From contig CAVEAL010000011.1 in assembly GCA_963613665.1 (NCBI GenBank), forward strand, positions 1 through 64,000: a stretch of 64,000 nt of DNA. Reading direction: 5' to 3'. Below the pieces are notes generated by a model. That model made no database searches and was not told the origin of the DNA. It worked only from the letters and a program-made list of their open reading frames with translations. A program made the translations under genes and the position numbers. This document shows positions 31,306 to 39,088 of this stretch, piece by piece (positions within the stretch are counted from its first letter, which is position 1; each line of letters starts with the position of its first letter). The DNA is from F23-B02 sp963613665. Lineage in GTDB: Bacteria; Bacillota; Clostridia; Oscillospirales; Oscillospiraceae.

Positions 31306-34300
31306 TTACTCTATTGATTTAAGCGCACCGGCCATGTCGATATTGTCTATCCTTCGGCGCATGATGGCATTTACTATGGCTGCGAACACAAAGGTTATGA
31401 CGATCGACACCGCAAAGCTCAGGAAGCTTATATGGGGCTTGAAATACATCATATCGACCTTGATCGCATTCATGACAAAGGCGTGCAGCGCAACACCGAG
31501 GCCGAGACCGAACACGGCACCCGCTCCCGTAAGAATAAGATTTTCGCGGAAAACATACTGCGCAGCCTCCTTCGGGTAGAAGCCGAGCACCTTAATCGTA
31601 GCTATCTCGCGTATGCGCTCTGAAATGTTGATGTTCGTAAGGTTATACAGCACTATAAAGGCCAGAAGTCCGGCGCAGAGGATTATAGCCGCGACGACGA
31701 CCAGAAGGCCGTCCATCATGCTGCTCATGCGCTCTTTCGTATCGACGCTCAGGGTAACGCCTCTGACGCCGTCAACATCGTTGGCTATTGCAGCGGCACA
31801 TGCGCTCACATCCTCCCCTTCCGGTGCGTTTGCAAGCGCAGACTTGTAAACCGGCTCTTCGCCGAGCTGAGACTCATAGGTCTCGGGCGAAATGAACACA
31901 AAGCTGTCCACATAGTTGTCAAACAGTGCGCTTACCTTTACGGTGAGCTCCTTTTTTTCGGCCGTTGTGAGCTTTATCTCGTCGCCGACCTCGACACCGC
32001 CGAGCTGACGGGCGAGGTTATAGTTTATCGCAGCCTCGTTTATGCCGGGATAGTCGATGGGAACACCGTCATAGCTGAGATCCATGAACTTACAAAGGCC
32101 CTTGCCGTCGGACACGGTGAGCGTCGCGGTTTTCATGGCGCTGCCGCCGTTGATCTCCGCAAGGCCGCGATAGAGGAATATCGCATCCTTCACGTTATCG
32201 CCCGCGTCGCGGAAAAATATCTTCTGCTCCTCTTCGTTCATGTCATAGGCCATGGTGAGCTCATAATCGTAGAGGATTATATCATCATACTGCCGCGTTA
32301 CGACGTTTTGTATCGTATCGTTGAGGCCGAGCGCGGTCAAGACGAGCGCCGTGCAGCCTCCGATGCCGAGGAGCATCATGAATATACGCTTTTTATAGCG
32401 CATGATGTTTCGCGCAGAGACCTTCTGCATGAAGCTCATATCGTTCCACACGGTCGGTATGCGCTCGAGCAGTATTCTCTTTCCCGCCTCGGGAGCCTTG
32501 GGCCGGATAAGCTCGGCCGGCACGCTTCTGAGCTCCTTTGCGCAGCAGTACCAGGTTACGAGCACCGTAACACCGAGGTTTGCCGCCGTTATGCCCAGTG
32601 CCAGCGGCCAGTCCATCGTGAAGGTAAGGCCGGAGAGGTTGTATATAAGTCCGTAGCCGAACCACACGATAGCCGGAAAAGCTATGCTTCCGACAGCTAT
32701 GCCGAACACGCAGCCGAGTACGGTGGCGCTGCCGGAATAGAGCATGTATTTGCTCATAATGGCGCCCGAGGAATAGCCGAGTGCCTTCATGATGCCTATC
32801 TGCGTGCGCTGATCGTCTATCATCCTCGTCATGGTCGTAAGGCAGACGAGGGCCGCAACGAGGAAGAAAAACACCGGGAACACCGCCGCGACGCTCTGCA
32901 CGACGTTCGTATCGCTCTCGAAGCAGACATAGCCTGCGTTGGTATCGCGGTCGAGTACATATGTATCGGCATGGTTTATGTTTTTTATCTGCTTTTCGGC
33001 GGCATCGAGCTCAGCTGCGCCTTTGTCGAGCTCTGCTTTTGCGCTGTCAAGCTGAGCCTTGCCGGATGCAAGCTCCTGTTCGGCTTCGGCAAAGCCCCGC
33101 TCCGCCTCAGCCTTACCCTGCTCGTACTGCTCTTTAGCCTCCTCGAGCTGTGCGCCTCCGTTTTTTATCATCTCGCGCGCCTGATCGATCTGCGCCTGTC
33201 CCTCCGCTATCTGTGCATAGCCGGAGTCGAGCTGCGCCTTAGCGTCCTCAAGCTGCTTTCGGTACGGCTCAAGCTCTGCATCGACGGATGCGCGTTTTTC
33301 CTTGTGAGCTTCAAGGCGCTCATTGCACAGTGCTATCTCGCCGTTCAAGACGCTTATGCGATTATTTGCCGTTTCTATTCTGCGCTCTATGAGCCTTGCC
33401 CTCAGGTTCTCGCCGTTTGCCTGAGCCTCGGCAAGCTCGGCATTGAGCTGCTCTATCTCGGCATTTTTTTCGGCAATATCGCTCTGCTTTTCGCTGATGC
33501 GGTTTTCGTAGTAAGCTATCTGCTCGTCCACGGCGCCGTAAGCCAGCGCCGCGCGGACATTGAACTGGCGCAGGCCGGATTCATACTCGGCCTGTCCCTT
33601 ATCAAGCTCAGCCTTGGCAGCATCGAGCTCCGCCTGCTTCTGATCGATAACGGAGGAGTCAGCCATCATGCTCTCGGCCTGTTCGATCTGCTTGCGCGCC
33701 TTCTCAAGTTCGGCCTCCGTCTCGCTTTTTTTCTGCATATATGCGGCATAGCCGCTGTCATACTCCGCCTTGGCAGCGTCGTACTGCGCCTTGCCTTCCT
33801 CGTACTGTGCCTTGGCATCGTCAAGCTGCGACATTGCGTCGTCTATGATGCCGTCGCGTCGCACGACCGCACGCTCGGCCATGAGCTTTTCGAGCGGCTC
33901 GACGTATTTTTCGCAGCTCTTCTCGTACTCATCAGAATACACATAGCCCCCGGTATCGACGCAGACATAGATATCGGTATAATAATCCGTCGAAAAGCCG
34001 CCTGACGGAATATAGATATAACCCTTGACGCTGCCGTTTCCGAGCGTGCTTGAGCCGCGCTCCATGTTGATGTACAAGACGCTGTCGGCAAGACCGACGA
34101 TCGTATATTCATCGTAAGCAAATGTATCAAAGGTCTGCTCGCTGTTATCCTCCGACAGCTTCACTGTGCTGCCTATATCGTCCTCGGAGTAGAGGTTGGG
34201 GTCTGCAAGACACTCGTCCGCCTTTTCGGGCATACGTCCGGACTTGAGTTCAATGAGGTTTATCTCCTCAGGTATGCTCTGCGCCATCATGATGAGATTA

Positions 34301-34602
34301 TCTTCATCGGACGTATTGAACAGAAAATCCGCTCCGACGGCTCCCTCGGCAAGCGTAATGCCGCTGAGCTTTCTGACCTCGGCAAGATCATCGTCGGTAA
34401 GGCCGAGGGTGGACACGAGCCGGAAATCGTAAAAATGCGTTCTGTGCGTATAATTATTGTACGTCTCCAGAAAATCCGGCCGCGAGAGTCTGAGCCCGAC
34501 AAACAGACCCGCCCCGAGCGCAATGATCGCAAAGATCGCAAGATAGCGCCCGAGGCTGTTTTTTATTTCTCTTGTTGTCAGCTTTACGGTAGATCTGTTC
34601 AT
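31306..34602 (-). CDS. FtsX-like ABC transporter permease with large coiled-coil extracytoplasmic domain
   Basis: 1098-residue MacB/FtsX-type permease. An N-terminal TM helix (about 13-35) precedes a MacB-like periplasmic region. A long Gln/Glu/Ala/Lys-rich coiled coil then spans roughly 250-560, with heptads such as DAKAQYEEGKAQYDAAKAEYD-type repeats. The first FtsX domain with three TM helices follows, then a second extracytoplasmic domain, and a C-terminal FtsX domain ending MRRRIDNIDMAGALK. The ATG at 34602 is 4 nt after the ATPase stop codon. Together they form a mechanotransmission-type exporter or lipoprotein/lipid extractor; the cargo is unknown. Confidence 0.92.
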   Translation of the reverse strand: MNRSTVKLTTREIKNSLGRYLAIFAIIALGAGLFVGLRLSRPDFLETYNNYTHRTHFYDFRLVSTLGLTDDDLAEVRKLSGITLAEGAVGADFLFNTSDEDNLIMMAQSIPEEINLIELKSGRMPEKADECLADPNLYSEDDIGSTVKLSEDNSEQTFDTFAYDEYTIVGLADSVLYINMERGSSTLGNGSVKGYIYIPSGGFSTDYYTDIYVCVDTGGYVYSDEYEKSCEKYVEPLEKLMAERAVVRRDGIIDDAMSQLDDAKAQYEEGKAQYDAAKAEYDSGYAAYMQKKSETEAELEKARKQIEQAESMMADSSVIDQKQAELDAAKAELDKGQAEYESGLRQFNVRAALAYGAVDEQIAYYENRISEKQSDIAEKNAEIEQLNAELAEAQANGENLRARLIERRIETANNRISVLNGEIALCNERLEAHKEKRASVDAELEPYRKQLEDAKAQLDSGYAQIAEGQAQIDQAREMIKNGGAQLEEAKEQYEQGKAEAERGFAEAEQELASGKAQLDSAKAELDKGAAELDAAEKQIKNINHADTYVLDRDTNAGYVCFESDTNVVQSVAAVFPVFFFLVAALVCLTTMTRMIDDQRTQIGIMKALGYSSGAIMSKYMLYSGSATVLGCVFGIAVGSIAFPAIVWFGYGLIYNLSGLTFTMDWPLALGITAANLGVTVLVTWYCCAKELRSVPAELIRPKAPEAGKRILLERIPTVWNDMSFMQKVSARNIMRYKKRIFMMLLGIGGCTALVLTALGLNDTIQNVVTRQYDDIILYDYELTMAYDMNEEEQKIFFRDAGDNVKDAIFLYRGLAEINGGSAMKTATLTVSDGKGLCKFMDLSYDGVPIDYPGINEAAINYNLARQLGGVEVGDEIKLTTAEKKELTVKVSALFDNYVDSFVFISPETYESQLGEEPVYKSALANAPEGEDVSACAAAIANDVDGVRGVTLSVDTKERMSSMMDGLLVVVAAIILCAGLLAFIVLYNLTNINISERIREIATIKVLGFYPKEAAQYVFRENLILTGAGAVFGLGLGVALHAFVMNAIKVDMMYFKPHISFLSFAVSIVITFVFAAIVNAIMRRRIDNIDMAGALKSIE

Positions 34603-34606
34603 CTGC

Positions 34607-35308
34607 TTACCACTCAATATCTTCGATGGGTATGGGGTGCTCATTTCGCTTCACATCGGTGACGATGCCGCTTTTGACGGATACGACTCTGTCCGCCATT
34701 GCCGTGAGCGCGTGGTTGTGCGTTATGATAACAACAGTCATGCCGTTTTTGCGGCTGCAATCCTGCAAAAGCTGCAAAACCGCCTTGCCCGTATTGTAAT
34801 CGAGAGCGCCGGTGGGCTCATCGCACAGCAAAAGCTTGGGGTTCTTGGCCAGCGCACGCGCTATCGCAACGCGCTGCTGCTCGCCGCCGGACAGCTGCGC
34901 CGGAAAGTTCTGCGCCCTGTCGTGCAGTCCGACAAGGTCTATTACCTCGGCGGCATCCATGGGGTTTTTGCATATCTGCGCTGCAAGCTCGACGTTTTCA
35001 ATGGCCGTCAAATTCTGCACGAGGTTATAAAACTGAAAGACAAAGCCCACATCATAGCGGCGGTAGGTCGTAAGCTGCATGGCGTTATATGAAGATATCT
35101 CCTCCCCGTCGAGAACGACGCGGCCTGAGCTCAGACTGTCCATGCCGCCGAGGATGTTCAGAAGCGTGGTTTTACCCGCTCCGGAAGCGCCGACAATGAC
35201 GCAGATCTCGCCCTTTTCGATCTCGAACGTCGCGTCCTTCAGGGCTTCAATATTCACCTCGCCCATGTGATAGGTCTTTTTAACATGCTCAAATATAACG
35301 TACGCCAT
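34607..35308 (-). CDS. ABC transporter ATP-binding protein (MacB/LolD type)
   Basis: 233-residue nucleotide-binding subunit. Walker A is GASGAGKTT (about 39-47), the Q-loop lies in FVFQFYNLV, the signature is LSGGEQQRVAIARAL (about 139-153), Walker B is LLLCDEPTGALD, and the H-loop is VVIITHN. It pairs with the FtsX-like permease directly downstream. The promoter at 35342-35370 serves both. No sensor kinase or accessory protein is adjacent. Confidence 0.95.
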   Translation of the reverse strand: MAYVIFEHVKKTYHMGEVNIEALKDATFEIEKGEICVIVGASGAGKTTLLNILGGMDSLSSGRVVLDGEEISSYNAMQLTTYRRYDVGFVFQFYNLVQNLTAIENVELAAQICKNPMDAAEVIDLVGLHDRAQNFPAQLSGGEQQRVAIARALAKNPKLLLCDEPTGALDYNTGKAVLQLLQDCSRKNGMTVVIITHNHALTAMADRVVSVKSGIVTDVKRNEHPIPIEDIEW

Positions 35309-35341
35309 ATTCTGTCCGCCTTATCGCAATATATTAGATAT

Positions 35342-35370
35342 ATTATACTAAACGTCTAAACTGATTGCAA
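35342..35370 (-). promoter_or_regulatory. Promoter of the ABC exporter operon
   Basis: TTGCAA (35365-35370), 17 bp, TATAAT (35342-35347). Confidence 0.7.
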
Positions 35371-35371
35371 T

Positions 35372-35399
35372 AAAAAACCGCGGTCTCCCGCGGTTTTTT
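35372..35399. terminator. Terminator after the lipase gene
   Basis: AAAAAACCGCGG-tctc-CCGCGGTTTTTT, fully symmetrical. It separates the lipase gene from the downstream ABC operon promoter. Confidence 0.9.
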
Positions 35400-35416
35400 A
35401 CGATTTGTTAAACTGA

Positions 35417-37309
35417 TCAGATACGGCTGAGCACAACGCAGACCTGCTCACGGGTCGCGGAAGCTTTCGGGTGATAGCTGTAGCTTCCGTCGCCGTTTTC
35501 ATAGCCGTTTATTATGTCTGCGCGCTGGAGCGCAGCAACGCTGGGGACTGCATACCGTGATATCTGTGAAGCGTCGGTAAAGCTCACGGCTGCCGTATCG
35601 TCGGAGAGCTTTATTCCCGCATACTCGGCATAGCGGCAGATTATTGCGGCCATCTGCTCACGGGTGATATTGTCGTTGGGCTTGAAGGTCGTCTCGTTTA
35701 ATCCGTAGACAATGCCGTTATCGGCGGCCCACTCGATGTACGGTGCAAAAACGCTCTTATTGCTGACGTCATTAAAGCGGCACTTTGAGTACGAGCCGGC
35801 ATCAACACCGTCAAGGCAGGCAAGCATTTTTACAAACTCGGCTCGGGTTACTGCGCCGGTCGGATCAAATACCGTATCCGAGCGGCCGTTTACAACGCCG
35901 AGCTGATACATCTTAAGAATGGCGTCATAAGACCAGCGGTCGCAGCTGACGTCCTCAAAGGGCAGCGTATCCTCGCTTATCGTATCATCGGACTTATCGC
36001 TGCTCTTGCCGTAGGTGCTTGTCACGCGGCTTATAAGCTCCATGTACAGGTGATGGGTATTAGACACGGTGTTTGAGAGTATGCCGCCGACAATGCTCAG
36101 GTGGTCATACGGCTGCGTTGGCAGAACATTCCATATGCCGCTTGCATAGTCCTCGTTATTGTAGCCGTCGCAGATGACGAAGGCTTTGCTGCCGTCGGCA
36201 TTGACGCATTGGAGCTTGCTGTTGACGGGATACAGGCCTGATACGACATTCACCATGCCGTCGTTTGGCAGCCATGTTCTGTCGATGTAAACGCCGCCCG
36301 CGGTGTACTCGTCATAGTACTTTCCGATCATTGCCGCAAAGGGCTTGAGAAGCACGAACACAGAAGTGTCGGGGATTTCGTTTCCACTGACGGCGCTTGG
36401 ATGCGTCGCGTCGCCGCAGACGGAGAAGTAATAGACATTGTCCTGCATCTCTATGCCGTCGTTTATCTTCAGTGCGTTATCGATGGTCAGATCGTAGATC
36501 GCGTTGTCGTTGTGGCTCATGAAGTCGCTGCTGTTGAGAACGCGGACGAGATACTGAAGGTCAGTCTCGTCGTCCTGACGGTAGATGCCGAAATGTTCGA
36601 GCTGAAGATCGTACACGCCCTTTAGCTTGGTAAGGCCGAGGGATGCGCCGAAATTATAGATAAAATCGGTTACGACCTTGGTGGAGATGTCGCAGGTCTC
36701 GATAAAGGTAGTTCCGTTATGCGGAGCCGCGACTGCCGTAAGGGAATACACCCAGCTGCCCTTGCCGCCCGTAAACAGAGGCGATACCTCGGTTCCGGCA
36801 GCCTCGGCTGCCGCTACTTCCTCCGCGCTGCCGTTTGCCAGCAGTTCAAGGAACAGGCGCGTCGTTGCGCCGCCGAAGCTGTGTCCAATGAGGTTGACTT
36901 TCTTCTCGGCACTCCATCCCTCGAACAGAGGCTGCTCATAGGTGATGCCGTAGCGGTCATGTCCCTTTTCGGCAGAGTGCGCCGCACCGTAATCGACCGT
37001 TGTGCCGGTCAGCTGAGCGTAGAGCTCGCAGGCTCTGTCCCATGCGCCTGAGAGCGGCCCTACCTGAGCGGCATAGCTCTCGTAGCCCTTGCTCGTCAGG
37101 TAATTCATAAGGTTGCCCGTCGTCATGCCCCAGTACGGCACGATCGGGTCGAGCATTGATCTGTCGCCCCAGCCCATAAGGCCGTGGACAAATACGAAGG
37201 GATAGTCGTCCTCCGCCTTTGCGTTATCGGCCGATGCCGCTATGGGTATCAGGCTGCAAAGCAGCAGCACCGCAAGCATCAGGCTAAGTATCTTTTTTGA
37301 TTTTTTCAT
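35417..37309 (-). CDS. Secreted family I.5-like lipase with three SLH domains
   Basis: 630-residue cell-surface lipase. The signal peptide covers residues 1-27. The alpha/beta-hydrolase domain (about 35-430) closely follows thermoalkalophilic Geobacillus/Staphylococcus lipases: VFVHGLMGWG oxyanion motif, AQVGPLSGAWDRACELYAQL-type segment, VDYGAAHSAEKGHDRYG, nucleophile GHSFGG (Ser144), Asp350 in PNDGMVN and His403 in YDHLSIVGG. The C-terminal 180 residues form three SLH domains for wall anchoring. It has its own promoter and terminator. The substrate is predicted to be triacylglycerol or another acyl ester. Confidence 0.93.
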   Translation of the reverse strand: MKKSKKILSLMLAVLLLCSLIPIAASADNAKAEDDYPFVFVHGLMGWGDRSMLDPIVPYWGMTTGNLMNYLTSKGYESYAAQVGPLSGAWDRACELYAQLTGTTVDYGAAHSAEKGHDRYGITYEQPLFEGWSAEKKVNLIGHSFGGATTRLFLELLANGSAEEVAAAEAAGTEVSPLFTGGKGSWVYSLTAVAAPHNGTTFIETCDISTKVVTDFIYNFGASLGLTKLKGVYDLQLEHFGIYRQDDETDLQYLVRVLNSSDFMSHNDNAIYDLTIDNALKINDGIEMQDNVYYFSVCGDATHPSAVSGNEIPDTSVFVLLKPFAAMIGKYYDEYTAGGVYIDRTWLPNDGMVNVVSGLYPVNSKLQCVNADGSKAFVICDGYNNEDYASGIWNVLPTQPYDHLSIVGGILSNTVSNTHHLYMELISRVTSTYGKSSDKSDDTISEDTLPFEDVSCDRWSYDAILKMYQLGVVNGRSDTVFDPTGAVTRAEFVKMLACLDGVDAGSYSKCRFNDVSNKSVFAPYIEWAADNGIVYGLNETTFKPNDNITREQMAAIICRYAEYAGIKLSDDTAAVSFTDASQISRYAVPSVAALQRADIINGYENGDGSYSYHPKASATREQVCVVLSRI

Positions 37310-37360
37310 TGTTCTCCTCCTTAAAACTTCCTCCGTTTAATGTATATACACCATATATTG

Positions 37361-37389
37361 ATATTACCATATTATGATGTGCCGGTCAA
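37361..37389 (-). promoter_or_regulatory. Lipase promoter
   Basis: TTGACC (37384-37389), 17 bp, TAATAT (37361-37366), about 50 nt upstream of the start codon. Confidence 0.65.
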
Positions 37390-37427
37390 CAGAACGCGCA
37401 CTTTTTGAACTCGGTGTACTTTAACTC

Positions 37428-37456
37428 TTGCATATTTGAGCGCCATGGTGTAAAAT
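37428..37456 (+). promoter_or_regulatory. tRNA-Gly promoter
   Basis: TTGCAT (37428-37433), 17 bp, TAAAAT (37451-37456), 20 nt upstream of the mature tRNA 5' end. Confidence 0.65.
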
Positions 37457-37475
37457 AAAATACAGTGCAGAAAAT

Positions 37476-37549
37476 GCGGATGTCGTCTAATGGCAGGGCC
37501 CCAGCTTCCCAAGCTGGCGACGCGGGTTCGATTCCCGTCATCCGCTCCA
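37476..37549 (+). tRNA. tRNA-Gly (anticodon CCC)
   Basis: 74-nt cloverleaf: GCGGATG acceptor pairs with CATCCGC, the CCAGC/GCTGG anticodon stem encloses TTCCCAA with CCC at 37508-37510, and the T arm is CGGGTTCGATTCCCG. CCA is encoded. It decodes GGG codons. Own promoter and terminator. Confidence 0.96.
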
Positions 37550-37558
37550 TTAATTTGC

Positions 37559-37593
37559 AAATCCCGTAGTCGTTGAAACTACGGGATTTTCTT
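37559..37593. terminator. Terminator after tRNA-Gly
   Basis: AAATCCCGTAGT, 7-nt loop, ACTACGGGATTT, then TTCTTT. It may also stop read-through from the convergent glycosidase gene. Confidence 0.85.
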
Positions 37594-37690
37594 TGTTTAT
37601 CAATGCTTTGCGGATTTTTACGTTATGCATTTTTCAATCATGTAATATATTTTTTACGCAAAAATATACCGTTTAACTCTGTTTTTTATA

Positions 37691-38953
37691 TTATCCGTAT
37701 ATCCATGCGTTCGGCAGATAACGGCAGGTTATCGCTGTATTCGAGCACTTTGTTACATACTCGCCATCGTACCACATGACTGCGCTCGTGCCGCCGTCCA
37801 TATTCATTGCCTGATACGCATCGTAGCCCATGAGTATCTCGGTGCATTCCGGCAGTCCGACGCCGAGCGAGCGTCCGACAAGACGTCCCTCAATGACAAG
37901 CATCATAACGTCGCCGTCCTTTGACTGGGCGATCATCGCGCGCGGCTGGATTGAGCGGAAGCCCGACTGCTGGTCAATAAGCGCCTCACCGTCTATTATG
38001 AGCGCAGGCTGGAACTCGACAGCGTCTCTTACGTCGGAGCTGATGCTCGTGTCGGCATCGACAATGTACATCTTATTGTCGGTTCTGAACTCTACGCGCT
38101 TTCTGCCGTAGGTGACATGATAACCGTACTCCTTGCCCTCGCAGATTGCAAGGCCGTCCACCGTGCCGCCGGTGCCGACGCCCTCGGGGTCGTAAAAGCC
38201 GCTGGCGTTCATACCGAGTATGCCGTTGCAGCGCGGCACAAAGCTCTCAAGGAATTCTCCGTAAGCCCCTATATGCTCGGCGGCGCAGCAGCGCACCTTG
38301 GATGCATCCTTGACAATGGCCAGGACTCCCTGATAGCCCGAGCCTTTTACGCGCACAAGCAGCACGCCCTCCTTGGCGTTAACAGCAAGCACCTGGTCGC
38401 CCTGCTTGGTCTTGATCGTAGTCCCCTCGTCGTCAAGGCCGGCTTCATTTATGTCGATGGTCATGAGCGAAGACTTGTCATACTCCGGATGATCCTTGAG
38501 ATATGCTTCAAACGAGTCCTTGTCTATCTCGTCGAAGAGCTCGTAAAAGCTGTTGTCGTCCTTTTCCTCAACGGTGTGGGTCCACTTGCTTTCAATGCCC
38601 TTCTGCTCGTCATTTGCAGCATTGACTCTGCTCATGACGTCGTTGATCATGTCCTCCGGGAAGAAGAGCTCGGCAAGCCACTGGTGGCTCATGGTCTGCA
38701 TCGCCGTTTCAATATACGCCTCGCGCAGATTTTTGATGGCGGGGATATTTGTGTATACGACGAAAGCATAAAGACCCGCGATAAGCGCGATTATGCTGAA
38801 GAATATGATAAAGCCCTTTTTGCGCTTAGCGCCTTTCTTTTTCTTGTTTACCTTGCGCGGCTTCTCGTCGGCCGCAGCAGCCGCTGTGAACTCGCGCACC
38901 GGCTCTGGGCGAACATATACACGTTGCTCGGGCTCCTTCCTCTGAGCGGGCAT
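37691..38953 (-). CDS. Phosphodiester glycosidase (NAGPA/DUF2233) domain membrane protein
   Basis: 420 residues from the first ATG. A basic, Lys-rich cytosolic segment (to about residue 46), a TM helix (about 47-68) and an extracytoplasmic region ending in a NAGPA-like domain (about 190-420), with NASGFYDPEG, the Arg-containing IQPRAMIAQS and the terminal AMNMDGGTSAVMWYDG motif. NAGPA domains hydrolyse GlcNAc-phosphodiester bonds, so a cell-wall or glycopolymer substrate is likely. The frame remains open 19 codons upstream to an ATA preceded by AAAGAAG, with a plausible protein sequence; the true start is uncertain. It lies 135 bp downstream of polC and has no visible promoter of its own. Confidence 0.85.
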   Translation of the reverse strand: MPAQRKEPEQRVYVRPEPVREFTAAAAADEKPRKVNKKKKGAKRKKGFIIFFSIIALIAGLYAFVVYTNIPAIKNLREAYIETAMQTMSHQWLAELFFPEDMINDVMSRVNAANDEQKGIESKWTHTVEEKDDNSFYELFDEIDKDSFEAYLKDHPEYDKSSLMTIDINEAGLDDEGTTIKTKQGDQVLAVNAKEGVLLVRVKGSGYQGVLAIVKDASKVRCCAAEHIGAYGEFLESFVPRCNGILGMNASGFYDPEGVGTGGTVDGLAICEGKEYGYHVTYGRKRVEFRTDNKMYIVDADTSISSDVRDAVEFQPALIIDGEALIDQQSGFRSIQPRAMIAQSKDGDVMMLVIEGRLVGRSLGVGLPECTEILMGYDAYQAMNMDGGTSAVMWYDGEYVTKCSNTAITCRYLPNAWIYG

Positions 38954-39088
38954 TGCCGCTCTTGCGGAAGAAACCGTATTTCTTGTAGATTTGGAACTGA
39001 ATATCTTTATGGTAGTTCACTTCTTTCTGTTCGGGTAGCGTTTTGACGTCAGGACTGTGAAAAAGGTTCCGTCCCGGCGGATAAAATT

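Noticed and set aside
32308..34005. 565-codon plus-strand ORF opposite the ABC permease
   Set aside because: A shadow of the repetitive coiled-coil coding region on the other strand; low-complexity product, no ribosome-binding site.
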